DNA from: JAQUBU01 sp036677685
GTDB lineage: Bacteria > Bacillota > Syntrophomonadia > Syntrophomonadales > Syntrophomonadaceae
Length of the DNA: 64,000 nucleotides
Direction of reading: 5' to 3'
NCBI GenBank assembly: GCA_036677685.1
Contig: JAVBWA010000043.1
Span: 62,001 to 126,000, forward strand
The translations under genes were made by a program, and so were the position numbers. Positions 53,601 through 61,774 of this stretch are shown one piece after another (position 1 is the first letter of the stretch; the number at the start of each line of letters is the position of its first letter). The notes beneath the pieces are model-generated. The model ran no database searches. It was not told the DNA's origin and saw only the letters and a list, made by a program, of their open reading frames with translations.

Positions 53601-53695
53601 ATGCCGGCTTTGACATGTACGAGTTTAAACTGGATAAGACGCAGCTATTAAACATGCTGGGCAGCATGCTGGAAAAAGGGAGGAATGTTGTCTGA
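50603..53695 (+). CDS. cheA: Hybrid chemotaxis histidine kinase CheA with receiver domain
   Basis: A 1030-residue CheA hybrid. The HPt domain (about 1-105) has the phospho-His in FRAVHSMKGSAGF (His49). After a variable region and an acidic/Pro linker (about 250-300), the dimer domain starts at VHVSLLNDLLNLASEMVLGR (about 309). The kinase has HLIRNAADHGLE (N box, about 414), DDGAGID and RGVGMDVV. Two CheW-like domains follow (about 557-735 and 762-885), then a receiver (about 907-1030) with Asp957 in VVCDVQMPVMNG. The attached receiver may act as a phosphate sink. The start has GAGGTGG upstream. It heads the chemotaxis operon and overlaps cheW. Confidence 0.93.
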   Translation: MRVLKNEEFIQNFLEEAKIHVETVENGLLNMDLEAIDSEHINTIFRAVHSMKGSAGFFNLNKIVELSHCMENLFGEIRNGNMNLNTVMVDILLSANDCLKSMVDDVLLSENFDISDHVDAISNFLQGSAQIAASSDCHITSGIAASRYETGNPMIKAKMDLIADAIKHGHTYYLLQARLHEDFLKNGKNPLKLIQSIKSIGQFIDFKAGFIETEDDLGDLLMEFYFTSVLQKDFLNDALEIPEDKIFELAFELESEDEMGSQDEATAEEVPAVDKPGKTTDPDKPAESDKTIETTARKSPALVAEDSIRVHVSLLNDLLNLASEMVLGRNQLLRTMEGHRKSIMGIDPVLQNIDHITTELQEKVMQTRMQPIANVFNKFPRIIRELARKLGKEIDLKLEGSEVELDKSIIEAIGDPLTHLIRNAADHGLETPDIRENIGKPRKGTVIMKAYHEGGYVNIDVIDDGAGIDPEKIKNKALEKGLVYNSDLAVMGEQEIFQLLFKPGFSTADKITDVSGRGVGMDVVKTNIEQLGGSIEVFSTLSQGTTFRLLLPLTLAIIPSLIVQVENQRFALPQANLQEIVRIKPDQIIHKIEFINNAEVLRLRGGLLPIVHLADVLGLPRTYTDETSNQKRPEKRKTILGYEFSNPELEDVEHGAQPKIYTRNINKVIRILVIKIGSRKLGIVVDAIYGSEEILVKPLSSFINDCRCYSGVTIMGDGKTALILDPEGIIVKANLRFNEGNTEKPEINIDEEINNLGELQNLLLFNCSGPETLAIDLFMVSRVEEIEASDIERIGDREYIKFRQDSLRVIHPEDFLPINKQEICGNRKCYVIIPKLVTNPMGIIAERIDDTIQQKITLNQEGITGKGLVGSSIINDKIVLLLNIYELFEMADPEHYTTHKISNNNKHRVLVVEDTPFFQKLEKDYLEEAGYQVLTANHGREAWQILQENQVDAVVCDVQMPVMNGLELVKRIRADKSLADLPVMALTSMTGELQKKEGLNAGFDMYEFKLDKTQLLNMLGSMLEKGRNVV

Positions 53696-54120
53696 GCGGA
53701 AAGGTATTATCGTTTTACATAAATGACAGCTTGCTGGGAATCGACATTGTGCTTATCCGGGAAATAAATCGAAATGTCGAATATACCTCGGTTCCCGGCG
53801 CCAAGCCTTATATAGTCGGGTTGTTTAATATGCGGGGTCAAGTGGTTACTTTGTTTGATCTGGCCATGCTTATAGGTCTGGGTCAGGAACAGGAGATCGA
53901 TAGAAGCACTTGTATAATCCTTAAAGCACCTGCCAATGATCCCAACCAGATAGGGTTCCTAATCGACAAACCTGGCGATGTTATTGACCTGGAACAGGAA
54001 GAATGCGAAATTCCACCGGCCAACGTAGTCGGTCTGGAAGGCGAGTATATTAGTCAAGTGGTAAAACTAAAAGATAAACTGTTGATTATTCTGGACCCTG
54101 AAAAGATATTTAAAGCCTAA
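53692..54120 (+). CDS. cheW: CheW adaptor, probable CTG start
   Basis: CheW couples receptors to CheA. The 142-residue frame begins SGKVLSFYINDSLLGIDIVL, the usual first strands of CheW, and contains PYIVGLFNMRGQVVTLFDLA and the closing LLIILDPEKIF. The only start that keeps the first strand is CTG 53692, which overlaps the cheA stop as CTGA and has GGGAGG at 53678-53683, eight bases away. The next ordinary start, TTG 53731, would remove the first strand and lacks a ribosome site. A CTG start is rare but well supported here by the spacing and fold. Confidence 0.88.
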   Translation: MSGKVLSFYINDSLLGIDIVLIREINRNVEYTSVPGAKPYIVGLFNMRGQVVTLFDLAMLIGLGQEQEIDRSTCIILKAPANDPNQIGFLIDKPGDVIDLEQEECEIPPANVVGLEGEYISQVVKLKDKLLIILDPEKIFKA

Positions 54121-54135
54121 TCGCAATTTTAAATC

Positions 54136-54325
54136 TTACGAGGTGAAAAGATGTTCCCCGCTTCTTTAAGCGGCCGGGTTCTTATTAACATAACAGGCGG
54201 CGTGTTCTAATCCCGCGCCTCGTCGCAGCGGTGTGTTGCCCCCTACGGGGACCACTTATATTGATTCCCTTCGGGAATGATTAATTTGTGTTGAAACTGC
54301 TTCGCAGTTTCTTCCGATACTTAAA
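54136..54325 (+). repeat. Structured repeat R11, long form
   Basis: Begins TTACGAGGTG 15 bases after the cheW stop and ends ACTTAAA, with all long-form hairpins, including ATTCCCTTCGGGAAT and GAAACTGCTTCGCAGTTTC. It separates cheW from the first cheY. Confidence 0.9.
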
Positions 54326-54367
54326 AGCAGTTCAGGAAATATTAAAAAGATTACAGGGTGTTGTTAA

Positions 54368-54757
54368 ATGAAACGAAAAATTCTCTCAGTGGACGATTCC
54401 GCCATTGCCCGCCTTATGATTAAAAATGGTGTGGAAGCCATGGGCTACGAATTGTTAGAAGCCTCTGATGGTCAGGAGGGACTGGTGGTATTAACCAAAC
54501 ATAGTCTGGAAATAGCGCTTATCCTTTTGGACTGGAGCATGCCCGGTATGAATGGATTGGAGTTTTTAGGTATTGTTAAAGCCGATACCCGCTATCGGGA
54601 CATTCCTGTTATGGTGGTTACTACCGAAAGCGAGAAGGCCGCAATAATAAAAGCGGTGCGTTTAGGTGTAGTCAATTACCTGCTTAAACCGTTTGATCAG
54701 GAAGAACTGAAAAAGAAAATCACTGCTTGTTTGAAGATGACTAATCCGAATTTGTAA
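54368..54757 (+). CDS. CheY-like response regulator 1
   Basis: A 129-residue stand-alone receiver: ILSVDDSAIARLMIKNGVEA at the start, the acceptor Asp in LILLDWSMPGMNGLEF, the Thr in VVTTES and the Lys in YLLKPFD. It is very similar to the second cheY of the operon at 56954, so they are recent paralogues. It is flanked on both sides by repeat copies (R11, R12), which set it apart from the other genes of the operon. It would be a diffusible output or phosphate buffer of CheA; there is no motor gene nearby to show the target. Confidence 0.9.
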   Translation: MKRKILSVDDSAIARLMIKNGVEAMGYELLEASDGQEGLVVLTKHSLEIALILLDWSMPGMNGLEFLGIVKADTRYRDIPVMVVTTESEKAAIIKAVRLGVVNYLLKPFDQEELKKKITACLKMTNPNL

Positions 54758-54782
54758 AACCACCATAGCCCGGTATTTGATA

Positions 54783-54975
54783 TAGCGAGGCGAAAAGATG
54801 TCCCCCGCTTCTTTAAGTTGCCGGAGTTCTATTAACAAAACAAAGCAGCAGGTTCAAATTTCCCGCCTCGTTGCAGCGGTGTGTTGCCCCCTACGGGGAC
54901 CACTTATATTGATTCCCTTCGGGAATGATCAAATTGTGTTGAAACTACTCCGCAGTTTCTTCCGATTGCTTAGAA
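54783..54975 (+). repeat. Structured repeat R12, long form
   Basis: Begins TAGCGAGGCG 25 bases after cheY1 and ends GCTTAGA. The stem CCGCTT/AAGTTG is weakened but the three 3' hairpins are intact. The cheB start follows by about 16 bases. Confidence 0.9.
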
Positions 54976-54991
54976 AAGGATTGATTAGGTA

Positions 54992-56095
54992 GTGGAAAAA
55001 CTCAAGGTTCTCATTATAGATGACGACGTCATGAAGAGAAAAGAGATAGGGGAGATAGTTGAAAACACCGGCATGGCGAATGTGCTCAAAGCTTCCAGCA
55101 GCGCGTCTCTGGCCCTGGAATGGCTTGAGCGTAATGAAGTTCAGGTAATATTGCTTGATGCGGTGATCACCGGGGAAAGCAGCCTGGAAACATTGAAAAC
55201 AATTAAAGACCAATATACTTCCATAGAAGTTATTCTGGTCAGTGACGGCACCCCGAAAAGCGCGGAAATAACTCTGGAGGGGTTAAAAAGCGGAGCACTG
55301 GATTTTATAAAAATAGTAGCCGGTGCCGATACCCGCAATGAAGGTTTGAAAAATCAGCTTATTATTCTCTTTAGCCAGATTAAGATAAAAATGAACGCTC
55401 TTAAATCAGCTTCGCTTGCTCAGTCAGAAGAGCTCGATAATTTTACGGAAAGAAGCAAGACAGAGGCAAGCGGGATAATTAAACAGTTCGACCCTTTGCG
55501 TTGGACCCGTGCGGATATGGTACTTATCGCTGCATCAACCGGAGGCCCGATTGCACTGGAAATGGTTTGTAGCATGTTTCCCGCCGATTTCAATACTGCT
55601 ATATTAATTGTGCAGCATATACCGCCGGAATTTACAGGAGCTATGGTCGAATCGCTGGGCAGAAAATGTCTTATACCCATAACAGAAGGACAGGACTGCG
55701 ATGTGATTTCACCCCATCATATTTATATTGCTCCGGGAGGAGTTCATATGGTAGTTGAACAAGGCAAATATGAAAAGAAGACCATAAGACTTATAAACAC
55801 TCCTCATGTAAATGGGGTCAGACCGTCAGCCGATGTTTTGTTCAAATCTGTAGCCCAGGCTTATGAGGGATGTAATGTCCTGGCGGTAGTTTTGACCGGC
55901 ATGGGCAACGATGGCATGTCGGGGATTGCCGAATTGAAAAAGAAATGCAACTGCTTTTGCATCGCTCAGAGTGAAGAAAGCTGTGTTGTTTACGGGATGC
56001 CAAGATCTGTCAATGAAGCGGGCCTGGCTGATGAAGTAATTGACTTGAAGGAAATTACCCCGCGGATATGTAAAATCGCAGCGGGGAGGAGTTGA
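54992..56095 (+). CDS. cheB: Chemotaxis methylesterase/glutamine deamidase CheB
   Basis: CheB removes methyl groups from receptors when phosphorylated by CheA. The 367-residue product has an N-terminal receiver (acceptor Asp56 in VILLDAV) and a C-terminal esterase with the triad Ser182 (IAASTGGP), His209 (VQHIPP) and Asp307 (GMGNDG), spaced as in the family. The domain ends VVYGMPRSVNEAGLADEVI. The start is GTG 54992, after TTAGG, directly behind repeat R12. The receiver linker is longer than usual (about 125-170). The cheR gene follows by six bases, so adaptation enzymes are made together. Confidence 0.93.
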   Translation: MEKLKVLIIDDDVMKRKEIGEIVENTGMANVLKASSSASLALEWLERNEVQVILLDAVITGESSLETLKTIKDQYTSIEVILVSDGTPKSAEITLEGLKSGALDFIKIVAGADTRNEGLKNQLIILFSQIKIKMNALKSASLAQSEELDNFTERSKTEASGIIKQFDPLRWTRADMVLIAASTGGPIALEMVCSMFPADFNTAILIVQHIPPEFTGAMVESLGRKCLIPITEGQDCDVISPHHIYIAPGGVHMVVEQGKYEKKTIRLINTPHVNGVRPSADVLFKSVAQAYEGCNVLAVVLTGMGNDGMSGIAELKKKCNCFCIAQSEESCVVYGMPRSVNEAGLADEVIDLKEITPRICKIAAGRS

Positions 56096-56101
56096 TAACG
56101 C

Positions 56102-56950
56102 ATGAAATACAGCCTGTCTCCCCGGGAGTTTGCCCTGTGGCAGAAATATATCGAAGAACATTCCGGGATCGAATTGGGAGAAGAGAAAGCCTACTTTATT
56201 GAAAGCAGACTATCCGGGTTGTTGGAAAGCTATTCTCTGAGCAGTTATGAGGAACTGTTCTACAAAACATACAGCAGAAAAGACCTTGTATTTACCAGGC
56301 AGGTTTTAGATGCCATAACCACTAACGAAACCTTCTGGTTCAGGGACAAGACCCCCTGGTACATAATGGAGGATTTACTCCTGCCGCAATACATCAGAGA
56401 AATGCAGGAGGGCCGGCGAATTAATGTCCGGATATGGAGCTGTGCCTGTTCTTCCGGACAGGAGCCATATTCCATTGCTATGTCGATTGACAGTTTTCTG
56501 AGAAAAAACGGACCTGGCAACATCGGATTGGAACGTTTTCAAATAATGGCTACTGATTTGTCGGGATCGATACTGGATTTAGCCATAAGCGGCCGATACG
56601 ACAGCGTATCAATGGAAAGAGGTCTGGAGCCGGCAATGATCGACCGATATTTTACCAAGGAAGGAACCCGGTGGTCTATCAGTGAACAAATCAAGCGAGC
56701 GGTTGATTTCCGGCAGTTCAATCTGAAAACCGAACCCACATATAGCCGGTACTATGATGTTATTTTTTGCCGCAATGTTTTGATCTATTTTTCAGAGCTA
56801 GCCAAAGAAAATATACTGCATAAAATTGTCAATGCCTTAAAGCCACAGGGAGTGCTCTTTATAGGCTCGTCGGAAATCATTAAAGACGCTTCCGGGAGCT
56901 TGGAAATGGATACATACAAAGACGGAGTATATTTTAGGTTGAAAGGATGA
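56102..56950 (+). CDS. cheR: Chemotaxis methyltransferase CheR
   Basis: CheR methylates glutamates of chemoreceptors using S-adenosylmethionine. The 282-residue product has the N-terminal helical domain (SRLSGLLESYSLSSYEELFY), the motif DAITTNETFWFRD, the SAM-binding WSCACSSGQEPYSIAM and FCRNVLIYF, and the C-terminal FIGSSEIIKD. GGGGAGGAG lies upstream of the ATG. It is coupled to cheB upstream and to cheY2 downstream with a three-base gap. No C-terminal receptor-tethering TPR is present, so it would bind the receptors through other contacts. Confidence 0.94.
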   Translation: MKYSLSPREFALWQKYIEEHSGIELGEEKAYFIESRLSGLLESYSLSSYEELFYKTYSRKDLVFTRQVLDAITTNETFWFRDKTPWYIMEDLLLPQYIREMQEGRRINVRIWSCACSSGQEPYSIAMSIDSFLRKNGPGNIGLERFQIMATDLSGSILDLAISGRYDSVSMERGLEPAMIDRYFTKEGTRWSISEQIKRAVDFRQFNLKTEPTYSRYYDVIFCRNVLIYFSELAKENILHKIVNALKPQGVLFIGSSEIIKDASGSLEMDTYKDGVYFRLKG

Positions 56951-56953
56951 GAG

Positions 56954-57334
56954 ATGATGGGAAAGATTTTATCGGTAGATGATTCGGCCATCGTGCGCAT
57001 CATGATCAAAAAAGGTGTGGAGGCTATGGGTTATCAATGCTTGGAAGCCTCCGACGGGCAAGAAGCCCTGGAAGTACTGGGTCGGGAATACAAAGAAGTA
57101 TCTCTTATTCTTCTAGATTGGAACATGCCCGGCATGAATGGCATGGAGTTTCTAAACATAATAAAAGCCGATATCCGATACAAAGGAATTCCGGTTATGA
57201 TGGTTACCACCGAGAGCGAGAAGGCTTCAATAGTTAAAGCCATTCAATCAGGAGTGAGCAACTATATGCTCAAGCCATTCACTGAAGAAGATATGAAAAA
57301 GAAGATAATAGCTTGTCTGGGGGGGAGGAAATAA
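56954..57334 (+). CDS. CheY-like response regulator 2
   Basis: A 126-residue receiver: KILSVDDSAIVRIMIKKGVE, acceptor Asp in LILLDWNMPGMNGMEF, Thr in VTTES, Lys in YMLKPF. It closely matches the first CheY of this operon. It starts three bases after cheR and is followed at six bases by cheX, whose product could dephosphorylate it. The direct linkage to cheX makes it the likelier fast-output regulator. Confidence 0.92.
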   Translation: MMGKILSVDDSAIVRIMIKKGVEAMGYQCLEASDGQEALEVLGREYKEVSLILLDWNMPGMNGMEFLNIIKADIRYKGIPVMMVTTESEKASIVKAIQSGVSNYMLKPFTEEDMKKKIIACLGGRK

Positions 57335-57340
57335 TCGCCT

Positions 57341-57838
57341 ATGAAGTCTCAAGATCAGATATATGATGAAATCGAAAGCAAATTGAAAACCGGCTTCCTG
57401 AATCAAACGGTAATTGAGGTCGTACAGAATATAACGACTCAGTGTGTATCCGAAGTGGGGGTGAAGGATACTGAAAACCAAATGTTCTGCCAGTCATATA
57501 TATCATCGATCTTGTTTATGACCGGCCCGGTCAATATGGCTCTCATTATCGGCATGCCAATTCAGGATGCCAGTGATATAATATGCAGCCTTACCGGAAT
57601 GGGGGCGGAACAAGTACAGGGAGAAAACATGTTTGACATTGTCAATGAAATTGCCAATATGGTATCCGGGCGAATTAAAGCCGTGCTTAATCAGATGGGT
57701 TATGTTTATGCAAATTCACACGCTTTCACGGTTTTTGGCGAAGATTACAATATTTTTAATCGCAGCAGGATCAAGAGTATTATAAAAAAATATCGATCCA
57801 CTTATCTGGAAGTAACCGTTCGCATCTTGTCTTTATAG
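57341..57838 (+). CDS. cheX: CheX/CheC-family CheY-P phosphatase
   Basis: CheX removes phosphate from CheY-P. The 165-residue product has the family core ENMFDIVNEIANMVSGRIKA with Glu103 and Asn106, the ExxN pair that acts in the reaction, and MNMxI-like ITGPVNMALIIGMP upstream. One active-site motif is seen, as in CheX, rather than the two of CheC. It has no flagellar FliY-like C-terminus. It lies between cheY2 and the first receptor gene. Confidence 0.88.
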   Translation: MKSQDQIYDEIESKLKTGFLNQTVIEVVQNITTQCVSEVGVKDTENQMFCQSYISSILFMTGPVNMALIIGMPIQDASDIICSLTGMGAEQVQGENMFDIVNEIANMVSGRIKAVLNQMGYVYANSHAFTVFGEDYNIFNRSRIKSIIKKYRSTYLEVTVRILSL

Positions 57839-57845
57839 AGGGGGA

Positions 57846-59876
57846 ATGGCATTGTCTAAAATACTGAACAACATGAAGGTGGAAAAGAAACTTGGATTAA
57901 TGGTGGTTTTATTTCTCATCGGATTTCTGGCATTCACAACGGCGAGCTATATAGGCTTAAATACGGTAAAAGTCAAAGGACCGATATACAACAATATTAT
58001 AGAAGGAAATGATCTGATAGCCGATATACTGCCTCCGCCCTCCTACATAATAGAATCGTACCTGCTGGTTCAGCAGATGGTTAACGAAACCGACAGCACC
58101 AAAATAAATGAGATGATAAATCGCAGCGTTGCTTTAAAAAAGGATTATGAAGAGCGTCATGCATACTGGGAGCAAAACCTGGCTAACGGTACTCTGAAGG
58201 ATATTATAGTGGAACAAGCCTACCAACCGGCTATGGAGTTTTATAATATCAGGGACAACGAGTTCATTCCGGTGGTCAGAAGCGGTGACCATCAAAAGGC
58301 AGCTGCACTGGCTGATGGACTCCTGCGGGAGAAATATGAGGAACACCGGGCTAAAATTGACGAGGCAGTCAAGCTGGCCCGTGAGAAAAACCTTCAGGAA
58401 GAAAAAAACGCCCAGGATCAAGTTGCAAACGTTACCTGGGTTCTGGTGGTATTGGGAGTATTAATCTTTTTTATTACTATTTACATGTGGAACAAAATTA
58501 AACAGAGTTTCAGTCCTTTATTGCAGGTCACCGAAATTTTGCAGGATATTTCTGCAGGCGGAGGGGATCTTACCCACCGGATAAATTTCGATACTGAAGA
58601 TGAAATAGGCGACATGGCAAGATATTTTAACGCTTTCATCAAAAAGGTAGGAGACATAGTAAGCAGCATATATAATACCACTGTAGAACTGGGGCAATCA
58701 TCCGGCAATCTGGCTCTGGTTTCAAAAGATATGGCCGACAACAGTGAGAAAGCCAATCAAAAAATCAGTTTTACCTCTGCCGCAGTCAACAATATAAACA
58801 CCAGTATTGACAACCTGGCTGGATCGATCGGCAGCACCAGCGGAAATATCAATATGATAGCCACGGCGGTTGAAGAAATGTCAGGGACCACCAGAAATCT
58901 GGCGTCAGCTTCCGAACAAACCGCTGCATCCGTTTCCCAGGTTAGCGAACTGGCTTCAAATATGTCCAAAAGTATTGGCACCCTTTCCGAGTCATCCCGG
59001 GATGTTTCCGCGCTGGTCAGCAATGTTGCCACAGCAGTAAAAGAAATCAATATCTCCCTGAATGAAATAAACCGTAATTGTGAGCGCTCTATTCATATTA
59101 CCGCCGATGCCAGCGAGAAAGCCGGCGACACCAATGCCATAATAACCAAACTGGACAGTTCCTCCAAACAAATAGAAAAGATCATTAATGTAATAAACGA
59201 TATTGCCGACCAGACCAACATGCTTGCACTCAACGCGGCGATTGAAGCGGCGGGAGCAGGAGAAGCCGGAAAAGGCTTTGCTGTTGTTGCCAATGAAGTC
59301 AAGGAACTTGCCAAGCAAACCGCTGAAGCAACTGAAGAAATTGGACAGCAGATTGAAAACATGCAGTTCAATATGGCAGGAGCGGTAAAGGCAGTGGAGA
59401 CCATTACCGAGGTTATAAATGAGATAAATGTGATAACCAACACCATAGCCGCAGCGGTAACCGAACAATCCGCCTCAACTGGAGAGATTCTCAATGCAGT
59501 GGTTAAATCATCCGAACGGGTCAACCAAATAACCGGCGAGATCGGTGAAATTGCCACCAACTCGCAAAATACCGCTCGAAGCATTTTAGAGGCATCAAAA
59601 GGGATCAAAGAAATAGCCCGATCAGCTACCGAGATTTCAACCGCCTCCAATGAAGCCGCCAAGAATATTGATAAAGTTTCAGTTATGTTCCAAAATGTGG
59701 AGAAAGTCTCGGTTGAAGTTTCTCGTGAGTCAACGGCGGTAACCGGAAGTTTGGACGAAGTAAACACTATGGCCTCTGCAGTGGCATCCGGCGCTATTAA
59801 GACCAGCGACTATGCCGACAATCTGGCTCGGATATCACAAAAGCTGGAGGAATTGGTCAAACAATTCAAGATTTAA
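57846..59876 (+). CDS. Methyl-accepting chemotaxis protein 1
   Basis: A 676-residue transmembrane receptor: helix 1 at about 17-37 (LGLMVVLFLIGFLAFTTASY), an outside four-helix-type domain (about 40-190), helix 2 at about 195-213, a HAMP domain (about 216-268) and a long signalling domain. The tip reads NMLALNAAIEAAGAGEAGKGFAVVANEVKEL, where the usual AARAGE is AAGAGE. Helix-2-type methylation sites lie in the EQTAASVSQVSELASNM region. The ligand is unknown. AGGGGG precedes the ATG. The second receptor of the operon shares the tip variant, so both should work with this CheA/CheW pair. Confidence 0.93.
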   Translation: MALSKILNNMKVEKKLGLMVVLFLIGFLAFTTASYIGLNTVKVKGPIYNNIIEGNDLIADILPPPSYIIESYLLVQQMVNETDSTKINEMINRSVALKKDYEERHAYWEQNLANGTLKDIIVEQAYQPAMEFYNIRDNEFIPVVRSGDHQKAAALADGLLREKYEEHRAKIDEAVKLAREKNLQEEKNAQDQVANVTWVLVVLGVLIFFITIYMWNKIKQSFSPLLQVTEILQDISAGGGDLTHRINFDTEDEIGDMARYFNAFIKKVGDIVSSIYNTTVELGQSSGNLALVSKDMADNSEKANQKISFTSAAVNNINTSIDNLAGSIGSTSGNINMIATAVEEMSGTTRNLASASEQTAASVSQVSELASNMSKSIGTLSESSRDVSALVSNVATAVKEINISLNEINRNCERSIHITADASEKAGDTNAIITKLDSSSKQIEKIINVINDIADQTNMLALNAAIEAAGAGEAGKGFAVVANEVKELAKQTAEATEEIGQQIENMQFNMAGAVKAVETITEVINEINVITNTIAAAVTEQSASTGEILNAVVKSSERVNQITGEIGEIATNSQNTARSILEASKGIKEIARSATEISTASNEAAKNIDKVSVMFQNVEKVSVEVSRESTAVTGSLDEVNTMASAVASGAIKTSDYADNLARISQKLEELVKQFKI

Positions 59877-59949
59877 AGATAGCTTAATATGGCGATAAAA
59901 ACCAGTTAAGCCTGATAGCTGAATGGGCAGCTGAGCATGGGGGGAATTT

Positions 59950-61518
59950 ATGGTGAAAAAATACAACCCGATAGCAAGACCGAAAATTGCATTGTTTTTG
60001 TTGGTTTTAGTTCTTTATTTGACGACTCTATTGACATTTGTATTGGTGAATGGAAAAATTGCCGGCTTTGTGATAATGATTACCCTGTTCTATGCAATAG
60101 GGCTGCTGATTTGTGCCGGTATATGCAAAACCGTATATACCTTTATCGGAAAGATTGTGGAAGATTACGGAGAATACTTGTTAAACAACGATAGGGACAG
60201 CTTTGCCCCGGACGGGCTCAAGGAAAATGATGAAATTGGGATGATTTTTCAAAATCGGGACCGAATCAAAGGAAACGTTTATCAACTTATAAGTTCAACC
60301 GACCAAGCTTCCTCGAACCTGCAAGAATATTCTCAACACTTATTCAACGCTTCTTCTTCATTAAATAATCTCAATGAAGAGATTGCCGATAAAACAGGTA
60401 TAGTAAACACTAATATTACCGACATCGAAAAGCATATTGACAACACTTCCACACTGCTTTCCGATGTAATGGAAAATGTATTTGTAATCGCTTCATCAAC
60501 TGAAGAAATGTCAGCTACCATAACCACACTGGCCTCGGCTTCGGGACAGGCTTCTTCAGGAGTTGAACAGGTCAGCCAACTGGTTGAGCAAATCTCATCC
60601 AGCATTGATAATGCAGCGGATTCGGCCAAGGATGTATCCTCTTCTGTAGAAAGCATCGTGACTTCGGTAAAAGAAATAAATATATCCTTGAATAACATCA
60701 ACCGCAATTGCGAGCGCTCTATAAGCATAACCTCGGATGCCGGCAGCAAGGCCAGAGATACCAACGATATAATTAATGATCTCGCCGAATCAGCCCGGCA
60801 GATCGGTAAAATCGTTAATGTAATCAATAAAATATCCAATCAAACCAATATGCTCGCTTTGAATGCTGCTATCGAAGCCGCGGGTGCGGGAGAATCCGGT
60901 AAGGGATTTGCGGTGGTCGCCAGCGAGGTGAAGGTGCTGGCCAATCAAACTGCCCATGCTACCGAGGAAATCAGGCAACAGATTGAAAGTATGCAGGAGA
61001 ACATGACCCGCGCTGTTTCAGCAGTGGTTATGATAAATGAGGTAATAGAAGAAATCAATGAAATATCCAATACTATTGGAGCATCTGTTACTGAGCAGCA
61101 TGTGGCTACGGGTGAAATATCCAATGCGGTAGTCAATTCGGCCGAAAAAGTAAACCATATTTCCGAAAAGATTGAGCAAATAGCCGGCAACGCCCAGAAT
61201 GCCGCTCGAAATATTTTGGAATCTTCAAAAGGAATCAAAGATATAGCCGTTTCCGCTGCCGAAATATCGACCGCTTCCAATGAAGTCGCCCGGAATGCAG
61301 AAAAATCTTCAAGCAGTATCTACAACCTTACCATGACTTTTCAGGAAGTATCTTCAGGCTCCAAAGCTATTTCCGAAAACGTCGAGCATTTTACTTCAAC
61401 GGTCTGCAAGTATAACGATTTGGCTGAACAGTTGAATCAATATGCCGGCAATATTGCTGAAGCATCAGAGACCATGAGCTTTCTTTCTAAGCAAAAATTT
61501 AATAAATTGGATAGCTAG
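59950..61518 (+). CDS. Methyl-accepting chemotaxis protein 2, no outside sensor
   Basis: A 522-residue receptor with two closely spaced membrane helices (residues about 10-30 and 38-60, FLLVLVLYLTTLLTFVLVNG then FVIMITLFYAIGLLICAGI) and almost no outside loop. A cytoplasmic HAMP-like start is followed by the signalling domain, with NMLALNAAIEAAGAGESGKGF at the tip. Without an outside domain it probably senses an internal or membrane state, or signals from a partner such as the nearby FIST protein. GGGGGAA precedes the ATG. It follows MCP1 by 73 bases. Confidence 0.92.
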   Translation: MVKKYNPIARPKIALFLLVLVLYLTTLLTFVLVNGKIAGFVIMITLFYAIGLLICAGICKTVYTFIGKIVEDYGEYLLNNDRDSFAPDGLKENDEIGMIFQNRDRIKGNVYQLISSTDQASSNLQEYSQHLFNASSSLNNLNEEIADKTGIVNTNITDIEKHIDNTSTLLSDVMENVFVIASSTEEMSATITTLASASGQASSGVEQVSQLVEQISSSIDNAADSAKDVSSSVESIVTSVKEINISLNNINRNCERSISITSDAGSKARDTNDIINDLAESARQIGKIVNVINKISNQTNMLALNAAIEAAGAGESGKGFAVVASEVKVLANQTAHATEEIRQQIESMQENMTRAVSAVVMINEVIEEINEISNTIGASVTEQHVATGEISNAVVNSAEKVNHISEKIEQIAGNAQNAARNILESSKGIKDIAVSAAEISTASNEVARNAEKSSSSIYNLTMTFQEVSSGSKAISENVEHFTSTVCKYNDLAEQLNQYAGNIAEASETMSFLSKQKFNKLDS

Positions 61519-61552
61519 CTATATTAAATACAGGAAAGGAGGACTAAGGGAT

Positions 61553-61753
61553 ATGGCCGGAAAAGTTAAAAAACTCATCGATACTATTGTGGAAAAGCGT
61601 TCGGGTGGTAATAGCACCATTGCCAATCTCACCAAATCTAAAATGGTCATGAAAGGAATTAATCCGGAAAAATACGACGGTAATTCTCCTGACGACCCGG
61701 CGGTCATTGAAAAACTGGTAGCTCTGGCCAAGGAATTAAACGTAAGTATTTGA
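61553..61753 (+). CDS. Small unknown protein beside FIST
   Basis: A 66-residue basic protein (AGKVKKLIDTIVEKRSGGNS, then TIANLTKSKMVMKGINPEKY). It has a strong GAAAGGAGG before the ATG and a good position between MCP2 and the FIST gene (21 bases to the next start), so I believe it is translated. No family is recognised. The first half is helical; a second short helix ends the protein. It might be a partner of the FIST or receptor proteins. Confidence 0.75.
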   Translation: MAGKVKKLIDTIVEKRSGGNSTIANLTKSKMVMKGINPEKYDGNSPDDPAVIEKLVALAKELNVSI

Positions 61754-61774
61754 TGTAAAGGAGGAGATGATTAT

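Noticed and set aside
54798..54992. 64-codon frame between cheY1 and cheB
   Set aside because: It is almost wholly repeat R12 and has no conserved protein features.
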